Shown piece after piece: positions 45,827 through 54,559 of a DNA stretch of 64,000 nucleotides; position 1 is the first letter of the stretch; every line of letters begins with the position of its first letter. Origin of the DNA: UBA2638 sp046293135 (lineage in GTDB: Bacteria > Pseudomonadota > Alphaproteobacteria > Micavibrionales > Micavibrionaceae); the NCBI GenBank assembly GCA_046293135.1, contig JBKBPR010000001.1:186001-250000 (forward strand), in the 5' to 3' direction. Position numbers and translations under genes: made by a program. The notes under the pieces were generated by a model. It was not told where the DNA came from, ran no database searches, and saw nothing but the letters and a program-made list of their open reading frames with translations.

Positions 45827-46957
45827 ATGAATGAGATAACAATTGATAAAGAGCGCGGGATTTTTGAAAAATTCCTCCATATCGACTGGGTGCTGGTCGG
45901 CTTGTTGTTTTTTGTTATGTGCATTGGGCTTGCGAGCCTTTATTCTGCGGCGGGCGGGGTGTTCGAGGTTTATGCTCTGCAGCATCTCATTCGCTTCGGG
46001 ATAGGCCTCAGCGCACTTATTTTTGTGGCTCTGATTGATATTCGTATCTGGTACAAGCTGACATGGCCGATTTATTTCGTCGGCTTGTTTCTATTGATTG
46101 CGGTGGAGGTCAAGGGGCATGTCGGGATGGGGGCACAGCGCTGGATTGATCTTGGATTTATGCGGCTACAGCCCTCGGAGCTCATGAAAATTGCCGTCAT
46201 TATGGCCTTGGCGCGGTATTTTCAATCGGCCTCGCCGGAGGATATGCGCTCGATCAGGTTTCTTATTCTGCCGCTACTGATCCCGCTTGTGCCTGTCGGG
46301 CTGGTGCTCATTCAGCCTGATTTGGGAACCTCGCTGATGATTGTCTTGGGCGGGGCGGCGATGTTTTTTATTGCCGGTGCGCCGATCTGGATGTTTTTGC
46401 TCGGGATTGGCGGGGCAGCAGCCTCAGTGCCGATTGCGTGGCAATTCTTGCATGAATATCAAAAAAAGCGCGTGATGACGTTCCTTAATCCCGAAAGTGA
46501 TCCGTTGGGGGCGGGGTATCATATCATGCAATCCAAAATCGCGCTTGGATCAGGCGGGATTAGCGGCAAGGGCTTTTTGGAAGGAACACAAAGCCATTTG
46601 AACTTTTTGCCTGAAAAACAAACTGATTTTATTTTTACGCTTTGGGCGGAGGAATGGGGCTTGGCGGGCGGCGTGTTCCTGCTCGCACTCATGGGGCTTG
46701 TCTTCGCTTACTGTTTTTTTCTTGCGATGCGGTCGCGGCATAGTTTCGGGCGGTATCTGATTATGGGATTGAGCATTAACTTCTCGCTCTATGTGTTTAT
46801 TAATATCGCGATGGTGATGGGCTTAATCCCTGTAGTCGGCGTGCCGTTGCCGCTGATTTCTTATGGCGGTACGGCTATGCTATCCGTAATGATCGGCTTT
46901 GGATTGATTGTTTCAAGCAATCTGGGGCGTGAGAGTAAAGTGCGTAGAATATTCTAG
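45827..46957 (+). CDS. rodA: SEDS glycosyltransferase RodA
   Basis: RodA polymerises lipid II in lateral wall growth. About ten membrane segments, RWIDLGFMRLQPSELMK near residue 103-120, LALGSGGISGKGFLEGTQS near 235 and PLISYGGTAMLSV near the end are SEDS features. Its place after mrdA separates it from ftsW at 7.3 kb. The length of 376 aa is normal. It converges with grxD at a 23-base gap. Confidence 0.96.
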   Translation: MNEITIDKERGIFEKFLHIDWVLVGLLFFVMCIGLASLYSAAGGVFEVYALQHLIRFGIGLSALIFVALIDIRIWYKLTWPIYFVGLFLLIAVEVKGHVGMGAQRWIDLGFMRLQPSELMKIAVIMALARYFQSASPEDMRSIRFLILPLLIPLVPVGLVLIQPDLGTSLMIVLGGAAMFFIAGAPIWMFLLGIGGAAASVPIAWQFLHEYQKKRVMTFLNPESDPLGAGYHIMQSKIALGSGGISGKGFLEGTQSHLNFLPEKQTDFIFTLWAEEWGLAGGVFLLALMGLVFAYCFFLAMRSRHSFGRYLIMGLSINFSLYVFINIAMVMGLIPVVGVPLPLISYGGTAMLSVMIGFGLIVSSNLGRESKVRRIF

Positions 46958-46980
46958 GTTCAACGCTATGAGTTTTGCCT

Positions 46981-47319
46981 CTAAGCTGCGAGGGAATTCG
47001 CGATGCCCTTATCCTTGAGCAGATCGCCCAGCTCGCCGCTTTCATACATTTCGCGAAGAATGTCGCAACCGCCGATAAACTCACCCTTGATATAAAGCTG
47101 GGGGATTGTCGGCCAGTTTGTGAATTGCTTGATACCCTCACGCAGATCGTTGTCCTCCAGCACATTAATGTCGCGGAAATCAACGCCGCTTTGTGAAAGG
47201 ATTTGCACAACCATCGAAGAAAATCCGCATTGTGGGAACTCAGCCGTTCCTTTCATGAACAGCACGACATCGTGATGATCGATTTCTTTTTGGATGGTTT
47301 CGAAAATCGGTGTGCTCAT
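46981..47319 (-). CDS. grxD: Monothiol glutaredoxin GrxD
   Basis: Monothiol CGFS glutaredoxins carry [2Fe-2S] clusters and deliver or exchange them with BolA proteins. The active site PQCGFS is near residue 29-34; WPTIPQLYIKGEFIGGCDI is the conserved glutathione-binding region. The length of 112 aa is normal. A GAGGAG site precedes the ATG. It follows bolA on the same strand, 77 bases on. Confidence 0.95.
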   Translation of the reverse strand: MSTPIFETIQKEIDHHDVVLFMKGTAEFPQCGFSSMVVQILSQSGVDFRDINVLEDNDLREGIKQFTNWPTIPQLYIKGEFIGGCDILREMYESGELGDLLKDKGIANSLAA

Positions 47320-47396
47320 GGGGGTGTCTCCTCAGTTTTTTTTAATAATGATCTACGCAGCTTTAGCGCAGTCTTGTTTATTTATATATTAATATA

Positions 47397-47636
47397 TTAC
47401 ATGTTTTCGGGAATGGAAGTCTGGATTGCCAAGGCATGGAGCTCATTGCCCATTCTGCCTTGCAGCGCTTGATAAACCATTTGATGCTGCTGAATTCGGC
47501 TTTTCCCGGCAAATGAGGGCGATTCTACATAGGCGGCATAATGGTTTCCGTCGCCGCGCAAATCTTCAATTTTCACTGTGGCATCGGGAATGCCTTCACG
47601 TATCATTGTTTCTATCGTTTTCGCGTCCATAGCCAT
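47397..47636 (-). CDS. bolA: BolA-family iron-sulfur partner protein
   Basis: BolA proteins bind monothiol glutaredoxins through a shared [2Fe-2S] cluster and act in iron-sulfur homeostasis. The 79-aa protein has the class II KH-like fold signature, with DGNHYAAYVESPSFAGKSRIQQ-type residues (HYAAYV and FAGKSRIQQHQMVY) and the LHALAIQT ending. AGAGGAT precedes the ATG. It is transcribed with grxD. Confidence 0.94.
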   Translation of the reverse strand: MAMDAKTIETMIREGIPDATVKIEDLRGDGNHYAAYVESPSFAGKSRIQQHQMVYQALQGRMGNELHALAIQTSIPENM

Positions 47637-47994
47637 AATTTTATCCTCTCAGAGGCTAAGAATTAAGGCGTTTTGGGTTAAATTTCAAGAGCTATATTTG
47701 GGAATGATCTGTGAAATAATATTTCGCAAAATATACATTTTTTATACGAATATGAAAAAAAATGCCTTAATAACAGTTTTTTACTTGATTTTTCTTTTTT
47801 TGCTTTTTAGAGTTTAATTAATCAAAACAAGAAGATTTCAAAGCATTCACGGGTGCATTTCTATGTGCTGTAATGGTGAAGAAGAGTGGTGTTTATAAAA
47901 AAAACGTAAGAGCGTTGAACAGGAAAAATCTATTCTTCATATAAAAAAGCCTCGATCCATTTCGAGGCTTTTTTATATGCTGATAACGAAATTG
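47637..47994. other. 358-base AT-rich intergenic region
   Basis: The region between bolA and the zeta-subunit gene holds no convincing gene. A 21-codon hydrophobic frame at 47752 (MKKNALITVFY...) has no ribosome site and was not accepted. The only clear element is the terminator at 47944-47974. The bolA promoter should also lie here. Confidence 0.5.
47944..47974 (-). terminator. Bidirectional terminator after the zeta-subunit gene
   Basis: AAAAAAGCCTCGA and TCGAGGCTTTTTT form a perfect 13-base stem around loop TCCATT. On the minus strand it follows the zeta-subunit stop by about 20 bases and ends in a T-run; it is symmetric, so it would also stop plus-strand transcripts. Confidence 0.85.
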
Positions 47995-48318
47995 TTATAG
48001 ATTTTCTAAAATTTGTTTACGAGCTTCCTGATGTGCTAACTCGACCTGTGTTTGCATCATATGATCGGTCATCTCTATGCCCTTTGCATCAAAATCAGCG
48101 CGGACTTTGCGGATAATATCGTCAAACCCGGCCTCTTCGAGATTGGCAATCACGACTTCCTTGGCATAAACGTCGGCATCTGCGCCTGTAATGCCCATTT
48201 GTTCCGCTGCCCAAAGCCCGAAAAGCTTGGATGTGCGGGCTTCAATTTCAAAGCTCATTTTCTCTTCATGTGCGTATTTGCGCTCCATGGCATCTTTTCT
48301 ATCGTCAAAACCGGTCAT
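47995..48318 (-). CDS. F1-ATPase inhibitor zeta subunit (DUF1476 family)
   Basis: DUF1476 proteins are the alphaproteobacterial zeta subunits that inhibit reverse F1-ATPase rotation. The 107-aa product has the family's N-terminal FDDRKDAMERKYAHEEKMSF segment, which is the inhibitory part, and helical segments FGLWAAEQMG and EAGFDDIIRKVRADF. It is divergent from purC, a pairing frequent in alphaproteobacteria. Confidence 0.92.
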   Translation of the reverse strand: MTGFDDRKDAMERKYAHEEKMSFEIEARTSKLFGLWAAEQMGITGADADVYAKEVVIANLEEAGFDDIIRKVRADFDAKGIEMTDHMMQTQVELAHQEARKQILENL

Positions 48319-48443
48319 GTTGTCCTCTATAATGTCTTTATGCTGTTTAAAAAATGATTTTCAATTTATCATTTGAATCATTGAAAATCCAACGCAATAT
48401 ATGTTTTATAGTGCTAAACATTTATTTGGAAAGTGAAAATACC

Positions 48444-49310
48444 ATGTCGCGCCGCAAGATGCTCTATGAAGGCAAAGCCAAAATCATATATGAAGGCCCT
48501 GATGCCAATACGGTAATCCAGTATTTCAAGGATGATGCGACGGCCTTTAACGCCGAAAAAAAAGCGGTGATCGCTGGGAAGGGTGTTTTGAATAACCGTA
48601 TTTCCGCGCATTTGATGAACAAAGTCGAAAGCATAGGTATCCCGACGCATTTTATCCGCTCGATCAATATGCGCGAGCAATTGGTGCGCAAGGTCGAGAT
48701 TATCCCGATTGAGCTTGTGGTGCGTAATATTGCCGCTGGTTCTCTATGCAAGCGTTTGGGACTGCGTGAAGGCGAGCTTTTGGGGCGGCCTTTGATTGAA
48801 TATTACTATAAAAAAGATGAGCTTGGTGACCCGTTGGTGGGCGAAGAGCACATCCTAACGCTAGGTTGGGCTGATCCTTATGAGCTTGAAGAAATGGTGT
48901 TGATGGCGTGGCGGGTGAATGATTATCTCTCCGGTCTGTTTGACGGGATAGGGCTGCGGCTTGTTGATTTCAAGCTCGAATTTGGACGGATATACGGTGA
49001 GTATGGCGAGGTATATATCGTTCTGGCTGATGAGATTTCGCCGGATAATTGCCGCCTTTGGGATGCAAAAACGGGCGAGAAGCTCGATAAAGACCGCTTC
49101 CGTTTTGATCTTGGCGATTTGGTCGCGGGTTATCAGAAAATCGCTCAACGCCTTGGATTGATCCCGGAGGGCGATATCCTCGAAGGGGGCGGATTGAATG
49201 AGCAGCTCTTTGAAAAGCTCGGCCAGATTGAGAATGAGCTGGCTGAAAAGCGCAAGCTGCGTAAATTGGCCAAACCTCCATTGGGCAGCGGCGGCGGCAA
49301 AGCACGCTAA
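48444..49310 (+). CDS. purC: SAICAR synthetase PurC
   Basis: PurC joins CAIR and aspartate in purine synthesis. LYEGKAKIIYEG is the ATP-binding start, and IPIELVVRNIAAGSL and DFKLEFGR are conserved (family signatures). I chose ATG 48444 with GGAAAG upstream; the frame extends to 48354 without family residues. A C-terminal extension of about 35 residues (rich in Glu, Lys and Gly) makes it 288 aa against the usual 240-260. purS, purQ and purL, which often follow, are not here. Confidence 0.95.
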   Translation: MSRRKMLYEGKAKIIYEGPDANTVIQYFKDDATAFNAEKKAVIAGKGVLNNRISAHLMNKVESIGIPTHFIRSINMREQLVRKVEIIPIELVVRNIAAGSLCKRLGLREGELLGRPLIEYYYKKDELGDPLVGEEHILTLGWADPYELEEMVLMAWRVNDYLSGLFDGIGLRLVDFKLEFGRIYGEYGEVYIVLADEISPDNCRLWDAKTGEKLDKDRFRFDLGDLVAGYQKIAQRLGLIPEGDILEGGGLNEQLFEKLGQIENELAEKRKLRKLAKPPLGSGGGKAR

Positions 49311-49331
49311 AAAATCATAAAGCGCGAAGAC

Positions 49332-50288
49332 TTATAATCCCCCGCAGGACGGCGCGTCTGGTTCTGTGCGGTGTGTGTCGCTATAAATAGGGGTGTTGTG
49401 GCGCGTCTGAAGCTCTGGCCAATTTGGAAACGTTCCAATTTCAGGCCATGTGATTTTACGCCTTGCGCGTAAGCATTCAATTGAATGGGCAATCGCGTAG
49501 CGTTGAATGTCTGTAAGCATTTCTGCTGTTAGCTCTTTTGGTACATAGGCTTTGCGTTTATAAGGCGCTGTGCTTTCATCCCATATAGTATCGGGTTGTG
49601 CGCCCAATGACTGATTACAGATGTTTTCAGGCCAGATTTGATCAAAAATAAATCCTTCACGGATCCAGCTTGGATCGATTTTGCAATGTTTAAAGTGTTC
49701 GGTAGCGGGGGTATAAGTTAGAGACTCTACACGCCTTAGGATAAGATCAGCCATAATCCGTGAATCCATTTTTCCTACAATGCCTGCATGATCAAATATG
49801 TTTCCCTTATCACCAACAGATTGATTTTTTATTGTATGGATTGTTTTTGCCCTGATAGCGGTAGCGCGTGTGCTCCCTAAAAATTTTTTCGTATCAGCTT
49901 CATTAAAGGCGAGTTCACATGAATATCTTGAAGGTTGCGATGTCATGGTATGTAAATCCAGCGCTAGGATAGTGCCTTTCTCATCGCGGTAGATTCCGGT
50001 TACGAAATATGGTCTGGCATTGGTGTGGCGCTCATTTCCAAATTTATCTTCACTGCGAATAAGCCCTTTACTGAGGATAATACTGCCGATTTCCAGCGTA
50101 TCGGGTAAGCCGCCTCTTGCCTTGGCATGGCCAAATGCTCGGCGTGCGCCTGTTCTTCTTTCGAGGCGCGCCAAATTTTCTGCTGCTTGCGCTTCTTCTG
50201 AAAGGCGTGCCTGTTCCTGATATGCGGCTATTTGGGCTGTTTTTCCTGTTGCGGCGGCCAGTTGCTCCGCGAGGCTTCGGCGAGTCAT
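49332..50288 (-). CDS. Hypothetical 318-aa protein
   Basis: I do not recognise this protein. The first 50 residues are Ala/Glu-rich and probably helical (a short coiled coil). The middle contains RPYFVTGIYRDEKGTILALDL, which looks like a small beta-sheet domain. The rest is soluble with several Trp residues. There is no signal peptide or membrane segment. Its codon use is AT-richer than purC and nadK around it, and its promoter region (50289-50366) is strongly AT-rich. It may be acquired. Confidence 0.65.
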   Translation of the reverse strand: MTRRSLAEQLAAATGKTAQIAAYQEQARLSEEAQAAENLARLERRTGARRAFGHAKARGGLPDTLEIGSIILSKGLIRSEDKFGNERHTNARPYFVTGIYRDEKGTILALDLHTMTSQPSRYSCELAFNEADTKKFLGSTRATAIRAKTIHTIKNQSVGDKGNIFDHAGIVGKMDSRIMADLILRRVESLTYTPATEHFKHCKIDPSWIREGFIFDQIWPENICNQSLGAQPDTIWDESTAPYKRKAYVPKELTAEMLTDIQRYAIAHSIECLRARRKITWPEIGTFPNWPELQTRHNTPIYSDTHRTEPDAPSCGGL

Positions 50289-50366
50289 CGTTTGTCCTCA
50301 GTAATATATTATTAAACCAAGGCGAAACTTTAATATAGAATTAAGGATTATGTCAATATTCTTGTA

Positions 50367-51137
50367 TTAAGGTGCAAATTGTTCGGCAAAGACCCGCTCG
50401 CCGAGGTGATTGTCAGGGTCAAACAACAGCGTGCAGCCGATTTTACGCGATTCCCGTACTTTGACATGAACAATGTCGCGAAACTCTTTGGCGTCAGCCG
50501 TGGCCGATACCGGGCGTTCCGGTGCGCGTAAAATATCAAACTCAATCTCTGCCTCATGATTGAGCAGAGCGCCCGGCCAACGGCGCGGCCTGAAAACGCT
50601 GATCGGGGTGAGCGGCAAAATATTGGCGCTGAGCGGGATGATCGGCCCGCCCGCCGAGGAGTTATACGCCGTACTGCCGACCGGAGTGGAAACGAGTATC
50701 CCGTCGCAAACAATTTCTTTAAGCCGTACTGTGCCGTCGACGGTAATCTTGATCTTCGCCGAGCTATGCGTTTCCCGCAGCAGTGAAACTTCGTTAAAGG
50801 CAATTTCTTTATATATCGCGCCGTTTTTATCGCGGGCTTCCATTTCCAGCGGGTGAATAACCACGCTTTTGGCAGCGTTTATGCGTTCATAGATATTTTC
50901 GGTGTGATAGGGGTTGAGCAAAAAGCCGAGCGTTCCCAAATTCATCCCGTAAATCGGCTTTTTGAGCGCCGCGAATTGGTGAAGCGCGCGCAGCATAGAG
51001 CCATCCCCGCCCAGAACGACAATCGCATCGGCCTTTTCAGGGGCGGCATTGCCATACAGACCTGTCAAGGCTTCGAGCGCCTTTTGTGCGCGCGGCTTGT
51101 GGGAGGCATGAAAAGCGATGGTTTTAATCGGTTTCAT
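50367..51137 (-). CDS. nadK: NAD kinase
   Basis: NAD kinase makes NADP from NAD and ATP. The GGDGSMLR motif is at about residues 43-50, IAFNEVSLLR holds the NE/D site, and STPVGSTAYNSSAGGPI is the conserved Gly-rich region. I chose ATG 51137 where the family sequence (MKPIKTIAFHAS) begins; a longer frame starts at 51203. The length is 256 aa. It lies 49 bases after pyrE on the minus strand. Confidence 0.93.
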   Translation of the reverse strand: MKPIKTIAFHASHKPRAQKALEALTGLYGNAAPEKADAIVVLGGDGSMLRALHQFAALKKPIYGMNLGTLGFLLNPYHTENIYERINAAKSVVIHPLEMEARDKNGAIYKEIAFNEVSLLRETHSSAKIKITVDGTVRLKEIVCDGILVSTPVGSTAYNSSAGGPIIPLSANILPLTPISVFRPRRWPGALLNHEAEIEFDILRAPERPVSATADAKEFRDIVHVKVRESRKIGCTLLFDPDNHLGERVFAEQFAP

Positions 51138-51186
51138 TCGTTTTATCTTTGTGGCCTCATCGTCGCATCTTGCTTTCCGCGATCTA

Positions 51187-51888
51187 TTAAATCGCAAAGC
51201 CACCCGATGAGCCGGATTTCTCGCTATTGATCTCAGACCATATATCAGGAGCTTTGAGGAAAGACTCCACGGCGCTCAAGGTTTCTTCATCGAAATAATT
51301 TTGCTCCTTGGCGACTTTGAGCACATGCCACCAATTGGTCAGTTCATGCAGCGTTAAGCCCATTGCGTTCATATTCTCAAGGCTTCTGTCGAAAATGCCG
51401 TAATGGAACACGACAAAAGCGTGCTTGACCTCCGCACCCGCCTCGCGCAGCGCATCAATAAAGGTTTTTTTGCTACCGCCATCGGTCTGAAGATCCTCGA
51501 TCAGCAGGACTTTGGGATTTTTAACATCACCGAATGTGCCTTCAATCTGCGCCATACGGCCAAAGCCTTTCGGCTTTTTACGCACATAAAGCATTGGTTT
51601 GTGCAGGCGCTCGGCGATAAAAGCCGCATAAGGAATTCCGGCAGTTTCCCCGCCGGCGGCAAAGTCAATATCCTCGGAAATTTCACCAAGTAGGATTTCC
51701 ACCGCCATATCCATGAGGTCGGAGCGCTCCTCGACAAAGGAGATCAGGCGGCGACAATCAATGTAAACCGGAGAGCAGCGGCCGGAGGTGAGTACAAATG
51801 GCTCTTTGGCATTGAACAAAACCGATTTCGTATCAAGAAGAATTTTTGCGGCGGCCTCGCCGATTTCCTGTTTTCGTTGTGCGTCCAT
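51187..51888 (-). CDS. pyrE: Orotate phosphoribosyltransferase PyrE
   Basis: PyrE makes orotidine monophosphate from orotate and PRPP. LTSGRCSPVYIDCRRL and the PRPP motif VLLIEDLQTDGGSKKTF are clear; this EDLxTDGGSK form is typical of alphaproteobacterial PyrE. I chose ATG 51888; a TTG three codons upstream is weaker. The length is 233 aa. It is divergent from the GNAT gene with a 39-base gap. Confidence 0.94.
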   Translation of the reverse strand: MDAQRKQEIGEAAAKILLDTKSVLFNAKEPFVLTSGRCSPVYIDCRRLISFVEERSDLMDMAVEILLGEISEDIDFAAGGETAGIPYAAFIAERLHKPMLYVRKKPKGFGRMAQIEGTFGDVKNPKVLLIEDLQTDGGSKKTFIDALREAGAEVKHAFVVFHYGIFDRSLENMNAMGLTLHELTNWWHVLKVAKEQNYFDEETLSAVESFLKAPDIWSEINSEKSGSSGGFAI

Positions 51889-51927
51889 ATTTGACAAACT
51901 CGCCTAAAGTTATGTAATTTCTAGTCC

Positions 51928-52674
51928 ATGCCTGATTGCAATGACTACACCCTAATATCTTTACAAGAGCTTGTCTATGATGAAGCTCTGTTTGCTGACT
52001 ATCGCGCATTTATTCGTGAGATTGAAGATATATACGCCCTTCAGGAGCGTATTATGACGAGCAATGATGCCTATCCGGATGATTTTGTTTTTGAAGTCGA
52101 GGTTATGAATGCTGAGGTCATGTATTGGCGATCTGTTGAAAGCTCACAAGAACAGCTGCAGGATTTTTTCGATTGGATGAAATCTATGCATGGGTTCGGA
52201 TCACACTATGAGAGCGATACCGACGAAACCTATAAATTTTACGCCTGCGCGATGATTGATAAATCTAGTGGAACTGTTGTCGGACGTTGCAATTTACACA
52301 CCGAATTGGATAAGGGCCAGTGGACAGGGATGGGGTTTGATTGTATTCGCCCGTCTTATCGCGGCCAAGGCTTAGGGCATGTCATTATGGCGCATCGGTT
52401 GGATTTGGCGCGACAAGTCGAGGTTGATAAGGTGAAGTTGAACGTTAGCGAAGAAAATATAGCCTCTTTGAAACGGGTTGAGCGGCTTGAGGATGCTGGA
52501 TTGATGTTTGATTTTAATGTCAGCGCGCGGGGAAGGTATATCGCTTGGATCAAGCCCACGTTAAACCTTGAGGATGTTTATGCGATATTGACAGAGTGCC
52601 CGAGCGAAAAAACGCAAGAAGCCTCATCAAATACAGCCGATAGCATTACGGCAAGCGCCGAATTAGGGCTATAA
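51928..52674 (+). CDS. GNAT-family N-acetyltransferase
   Basis: The acetyl-CoA-binding motif A is in RPSYRGQGLGHVIMAHRL (about residues 131-148). VVGRCNLHTEL and a NIASLKRVERLEDAGL segment complete the fold. The first 75 residues are family-specific and the last 25 residues are a polar Ser/Thr tail. The substrate is unknown. It is divergent from pyrE and convergent with the S24 regulator. Confidence 0.85.
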   Translation: MPDCNDYTLISLQELVYDEALFADYRAFIREIEDIYALQERIMTSNDAYPDDFVFEVEVMNAEVMYWRSVESSQEQLQDFFDWMKSMHGFGSHYESDTDETYKFYACAMIDKSSGTVVGRCNLHTELDKGQWTGMGFDCIRPSYRGQGLGHVIMAHRLDLARQVEVDKVKLNVSEENIASLKRVERLEDAGLMFDFNVSARGRYIAWIKPTLNLEDVYAILTECPSEKTQEASSNTADSITASAELGL

Positions 52675-52701
52675 AGTTTCGCCCCTTATTGGCTTTACTC
52701 A

Positions 52702-53358
52702 CTATTGGCTCACCCACACAACGCGGGCGATCCACTGCACTTCGTTTTGCTTCAAGGCGCGATCCTCAAAAGCAGGGTTAAGTGATTTCAGTTCGATCTT
52801 GCTGGCCGTCTGACGGATCAGCTCCTTGGCCAGCACTTCGCCGCCCGTTGTTTTAACAATGACGCGATCACCGCGCCGCAATTGCGCGGCAGGGGATACA
52901 ATCAGCAAATCGCCCTCACGGTAAAGCGGCTCCATGGAGTCGCCACTGACCTCCAGCGCATAACAGCCCTGATCGTTGCGAATCTGCGAGGCGGGGGCGG
53001 GGACTTCATCCCAACCGCTGCCCGCGGGATAGCCGTCAACATCGAAAAATCCGTCCAGCCCCGCTTGCGCAAAACCGATCACGGGAATGGTCGCGCCCGC
53101 CGCCAGTGCCGCGCCGCCTTGTGTGCCGTCAGCATCGATTAGGGCGAAGAAATCGGACATGGTCGCGCCCGTTACGGATAAAATCTTGGCGATGCTTTCG
53201 GTCGAAGGCCAACGCGGCTTCCCCTCAGGGGAGATTCGCTTGCTTTTGTTGAACGAGGTTGGATCAAGTCCGGCTTTTTTGGCAAGGCCGGAGGCCGAGT
53301 AACCGAAATTGGCTGCCAGCCTGTCAATCCCGCGCCAGACATCAGAATGTGTAAACAT
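52702..53358 (-). CDS. S24-type (LexA/CI-like) transcriptional regulator
   Basis: An N-terminal helix-turn-helix (about residues 8-75, GYSASGLAKKAGLDPTSFNK) is followed by an S24 domain with catalytic Ser in GDSMEP (about 141) and Lys in EVLAKEL (about 178). An Ala-Gly pair at about 99-100 could be a cleavage site. Close relatives are common in alphaproteobacterial chromosomes outside phages, so it is not in itself proof of a prophage. It lies beside the podovirus module and faces away from it. AAGGAGAAGG precedes the start. Confidence 0.92.
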   Translation of the reverse strand: MFTHSDVWRGIDRLAANFGYSASGLAKKAGLDPTSFNKSKRISPEGKPRWPSTESIAKILSVTGATMSDFFALIDADGTQGGAALAAGATIPVIGFAQAGLDGFFDVDGYPAGSGWDEVPAPASQIRNDQGCYALEVSGDSMEPLYREGDLLIVSPAAQLRRGDRVIVKTTGGEVLAKELIRQTASKIELKSLNPAFEDRALKQNEVQWIARVVWVSQ

Positions 53359-53512
53359 GGCCTTCTCCTTAATTCGTTGTTGCGTTGGTTTATTTGTTGT
53401 TTTGTTCGGTCGGCTGGGGCGTTGATATCGCTCCGCACCGGAAAAGAATCCTCTGGGAAAACAATCCCATTGTATGCGCCTCTTGTAAATAAGAAAAAAA
53501 TCCTAAAAATTC

Positions 53513-53541
53513 TTGACACTATAGGAATAATATATCATAAA
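53513..53541 (+). promoter_or_regulatory. Candidate promoter for the phage-like module
   Basis: TTGACA at 53513-53518 and CATAAA at 53536-53541 are 17 bases apart. The spacer holds TAGGAAT, and TCCTA at 53501-53505 forms an inverted repeat with TAGGA at 53522-53526. A similar TTGACA...TAGGAAT...CATAAA arrangement occurs at 58194. The S24 regulator beside it could be the cognate repressor. Confidence 0.5.
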
Positions 53542-53585
53542 AGTGAACATAAAGTGAACAAATATATTTTGAAACAGGAGCTATA

Positions 53586-54053
53586 ATGCCATCGAACAAG
53601 AGAAATTTTCCTATTTTGAGCCAATGCCGCGATTCTGTGCCGTTTGCAAATACCGAAGAGGCGTGGTTCTGGTTTATCAAGGCGCAGCAGGCGCGCAATG
53701 ACGGGGCGCGGGTTTCTGCGGGTTTTTCTCTTATTCCGCGTCCGTGTGAGCCGCTCGATATCCTCAAAATAGCCGATAGGCTTTACCGTAATCGTTTGTT
53801 GGGGATGGATCATTTTTATGTGCTCAAATTTTACGGCCAGCGCGGCTATGCCCCCGATCCCCGCCGTATCAAGGAACAACGCGCCCACCGCTTGTGGATC
53901 GAGGCTATGGCGCGGCTGGAGCCTGTTTTTCTGCGTAAGGGAATTGTCGGAGCGCCGAAGAATAATGCTGGCAATACGGACTGTGGCGATGCCCAGCCTT
54001 GCGCCGGATGGATCACCGAAATGCGGGTTTACGAACAAGGGCTGCGCCTATGA
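53586..54053 (+). CDS. Phage-module lead gene, 155-aa hypothetical
   Basis: I do not recognise the family. It is a soluble, helix-rich, basic protein with a helix-turn-helix-like central part (about residues 58-100, ADRLYRNRLLGMDHFYVLKFYG and PDPRRIKEQRAH). GAGCTATA lies just upstream. It is the first gene of the module downstream of the 53513 promoter. The next gene overlaps it as ATGA. A DNA-binding or packaging role is possible. Confidence 0.7.
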   Translation: MPSNKRNFPILSQCRDSVPFANTEEAWFWFIKAQQARNDGARVSAGFSLIPRPCEPLDILKIADRLYRNRLLGMDHFYVLKFYGQRGYAPDPRRIKEQRAHRLWIEAMARLEPVFLRKGIVGAPKNNAGNTDCGDAQPCAGWITEMRVYEQGLRL

Positions 54054-54559
54054 GAACGATTATGCCTGAGATTATCGGCGCGGAGCAACGCGCATGGGTG
54101 GTGTTTAGCGGCGAAACCGATCTGTTTTTGCTGCGCTTTCTCAAGCCGGGCTTTCGGCATTGCTTTTTGCTGTTGAATGACGGGCAATGCTGGGTCAGCT
54201 ATGACCCGATGGCGCATCACACCGAAATTCTGGTGCATCATATGCCGTCATTTTTTGATCTCCCCGGCTGGCTGGAAGGCCGCGGTCACCGCGTTGTCGA
54301 GGCGCAGATTTCCAAGGTCGTCAAAAAGCCCGCCCCGCCATCGCTCTTTAGCTGTGTTGAGGCGGTCAAGCGGGTTTTGGGCATTCACCGCGCCTTTGTG
54401 GTAACGCCGTGGCAGCTGTATCGCCATTTAAACGCCGCCCCGCATAACAACGGTCATCGCCATGTATTTAGCCGAAGCCTCAGCGCTTTGCGCCGTTTCA
54501 TACCAATCAATCTTCAAACCATTTTCAGCAAAAAAGGAGTTTCATCATGGGAAGCCTAA
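54050..54559 (+). CDS. Phage-module protein, 169 aa; candidate permuted papain-fold hydrolase
   Basis: The start ATG overlaps the previous stop (ATGA), which I prefer over an earlier in-frame start at 53999. The sequence GFRHCFLL (His about 37) lies before a Cys in FSCVEAVKRVLGI (Cys about 102), an order like that of permuted NlpC/P60 proteins (His first, Cys later). Such enzymes cleave peptide or amide bonds and some phages use them in lysis. This is a pattern-level reading and is unproven. There is no membrane segment. Confidence 0.65.
   Translation: MRTIMPEIIGAEQRAWVVFSGETDLFLLRFLKPGFRHCFLLLNDGQCWVSYDPMAHHTEILVHHMPSFFDLPGWLEGRGHRVVEAQISKVVKKPAPPSLFSCVEAVKRVLGIHRAFVVTPWQLYRHLNAAPHNNGHRHVFSRSLSALRRFIPINLQTIFSKKGVSSWEA

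Noticed and set aside
47752..47817. 21-residue hydrophobic frame (MKKNALITVFY)
   Set aside because: No ribosome site, very short, and in an AT-rich gap where hydrophobic translations arise by chance.
52702..53358. S24 regulator considered as proof of an integrated prophage
   Set aside because: Close relatives are common core regulators in alphaproteobacteria, and no integrase or att repeat is seen nearby.
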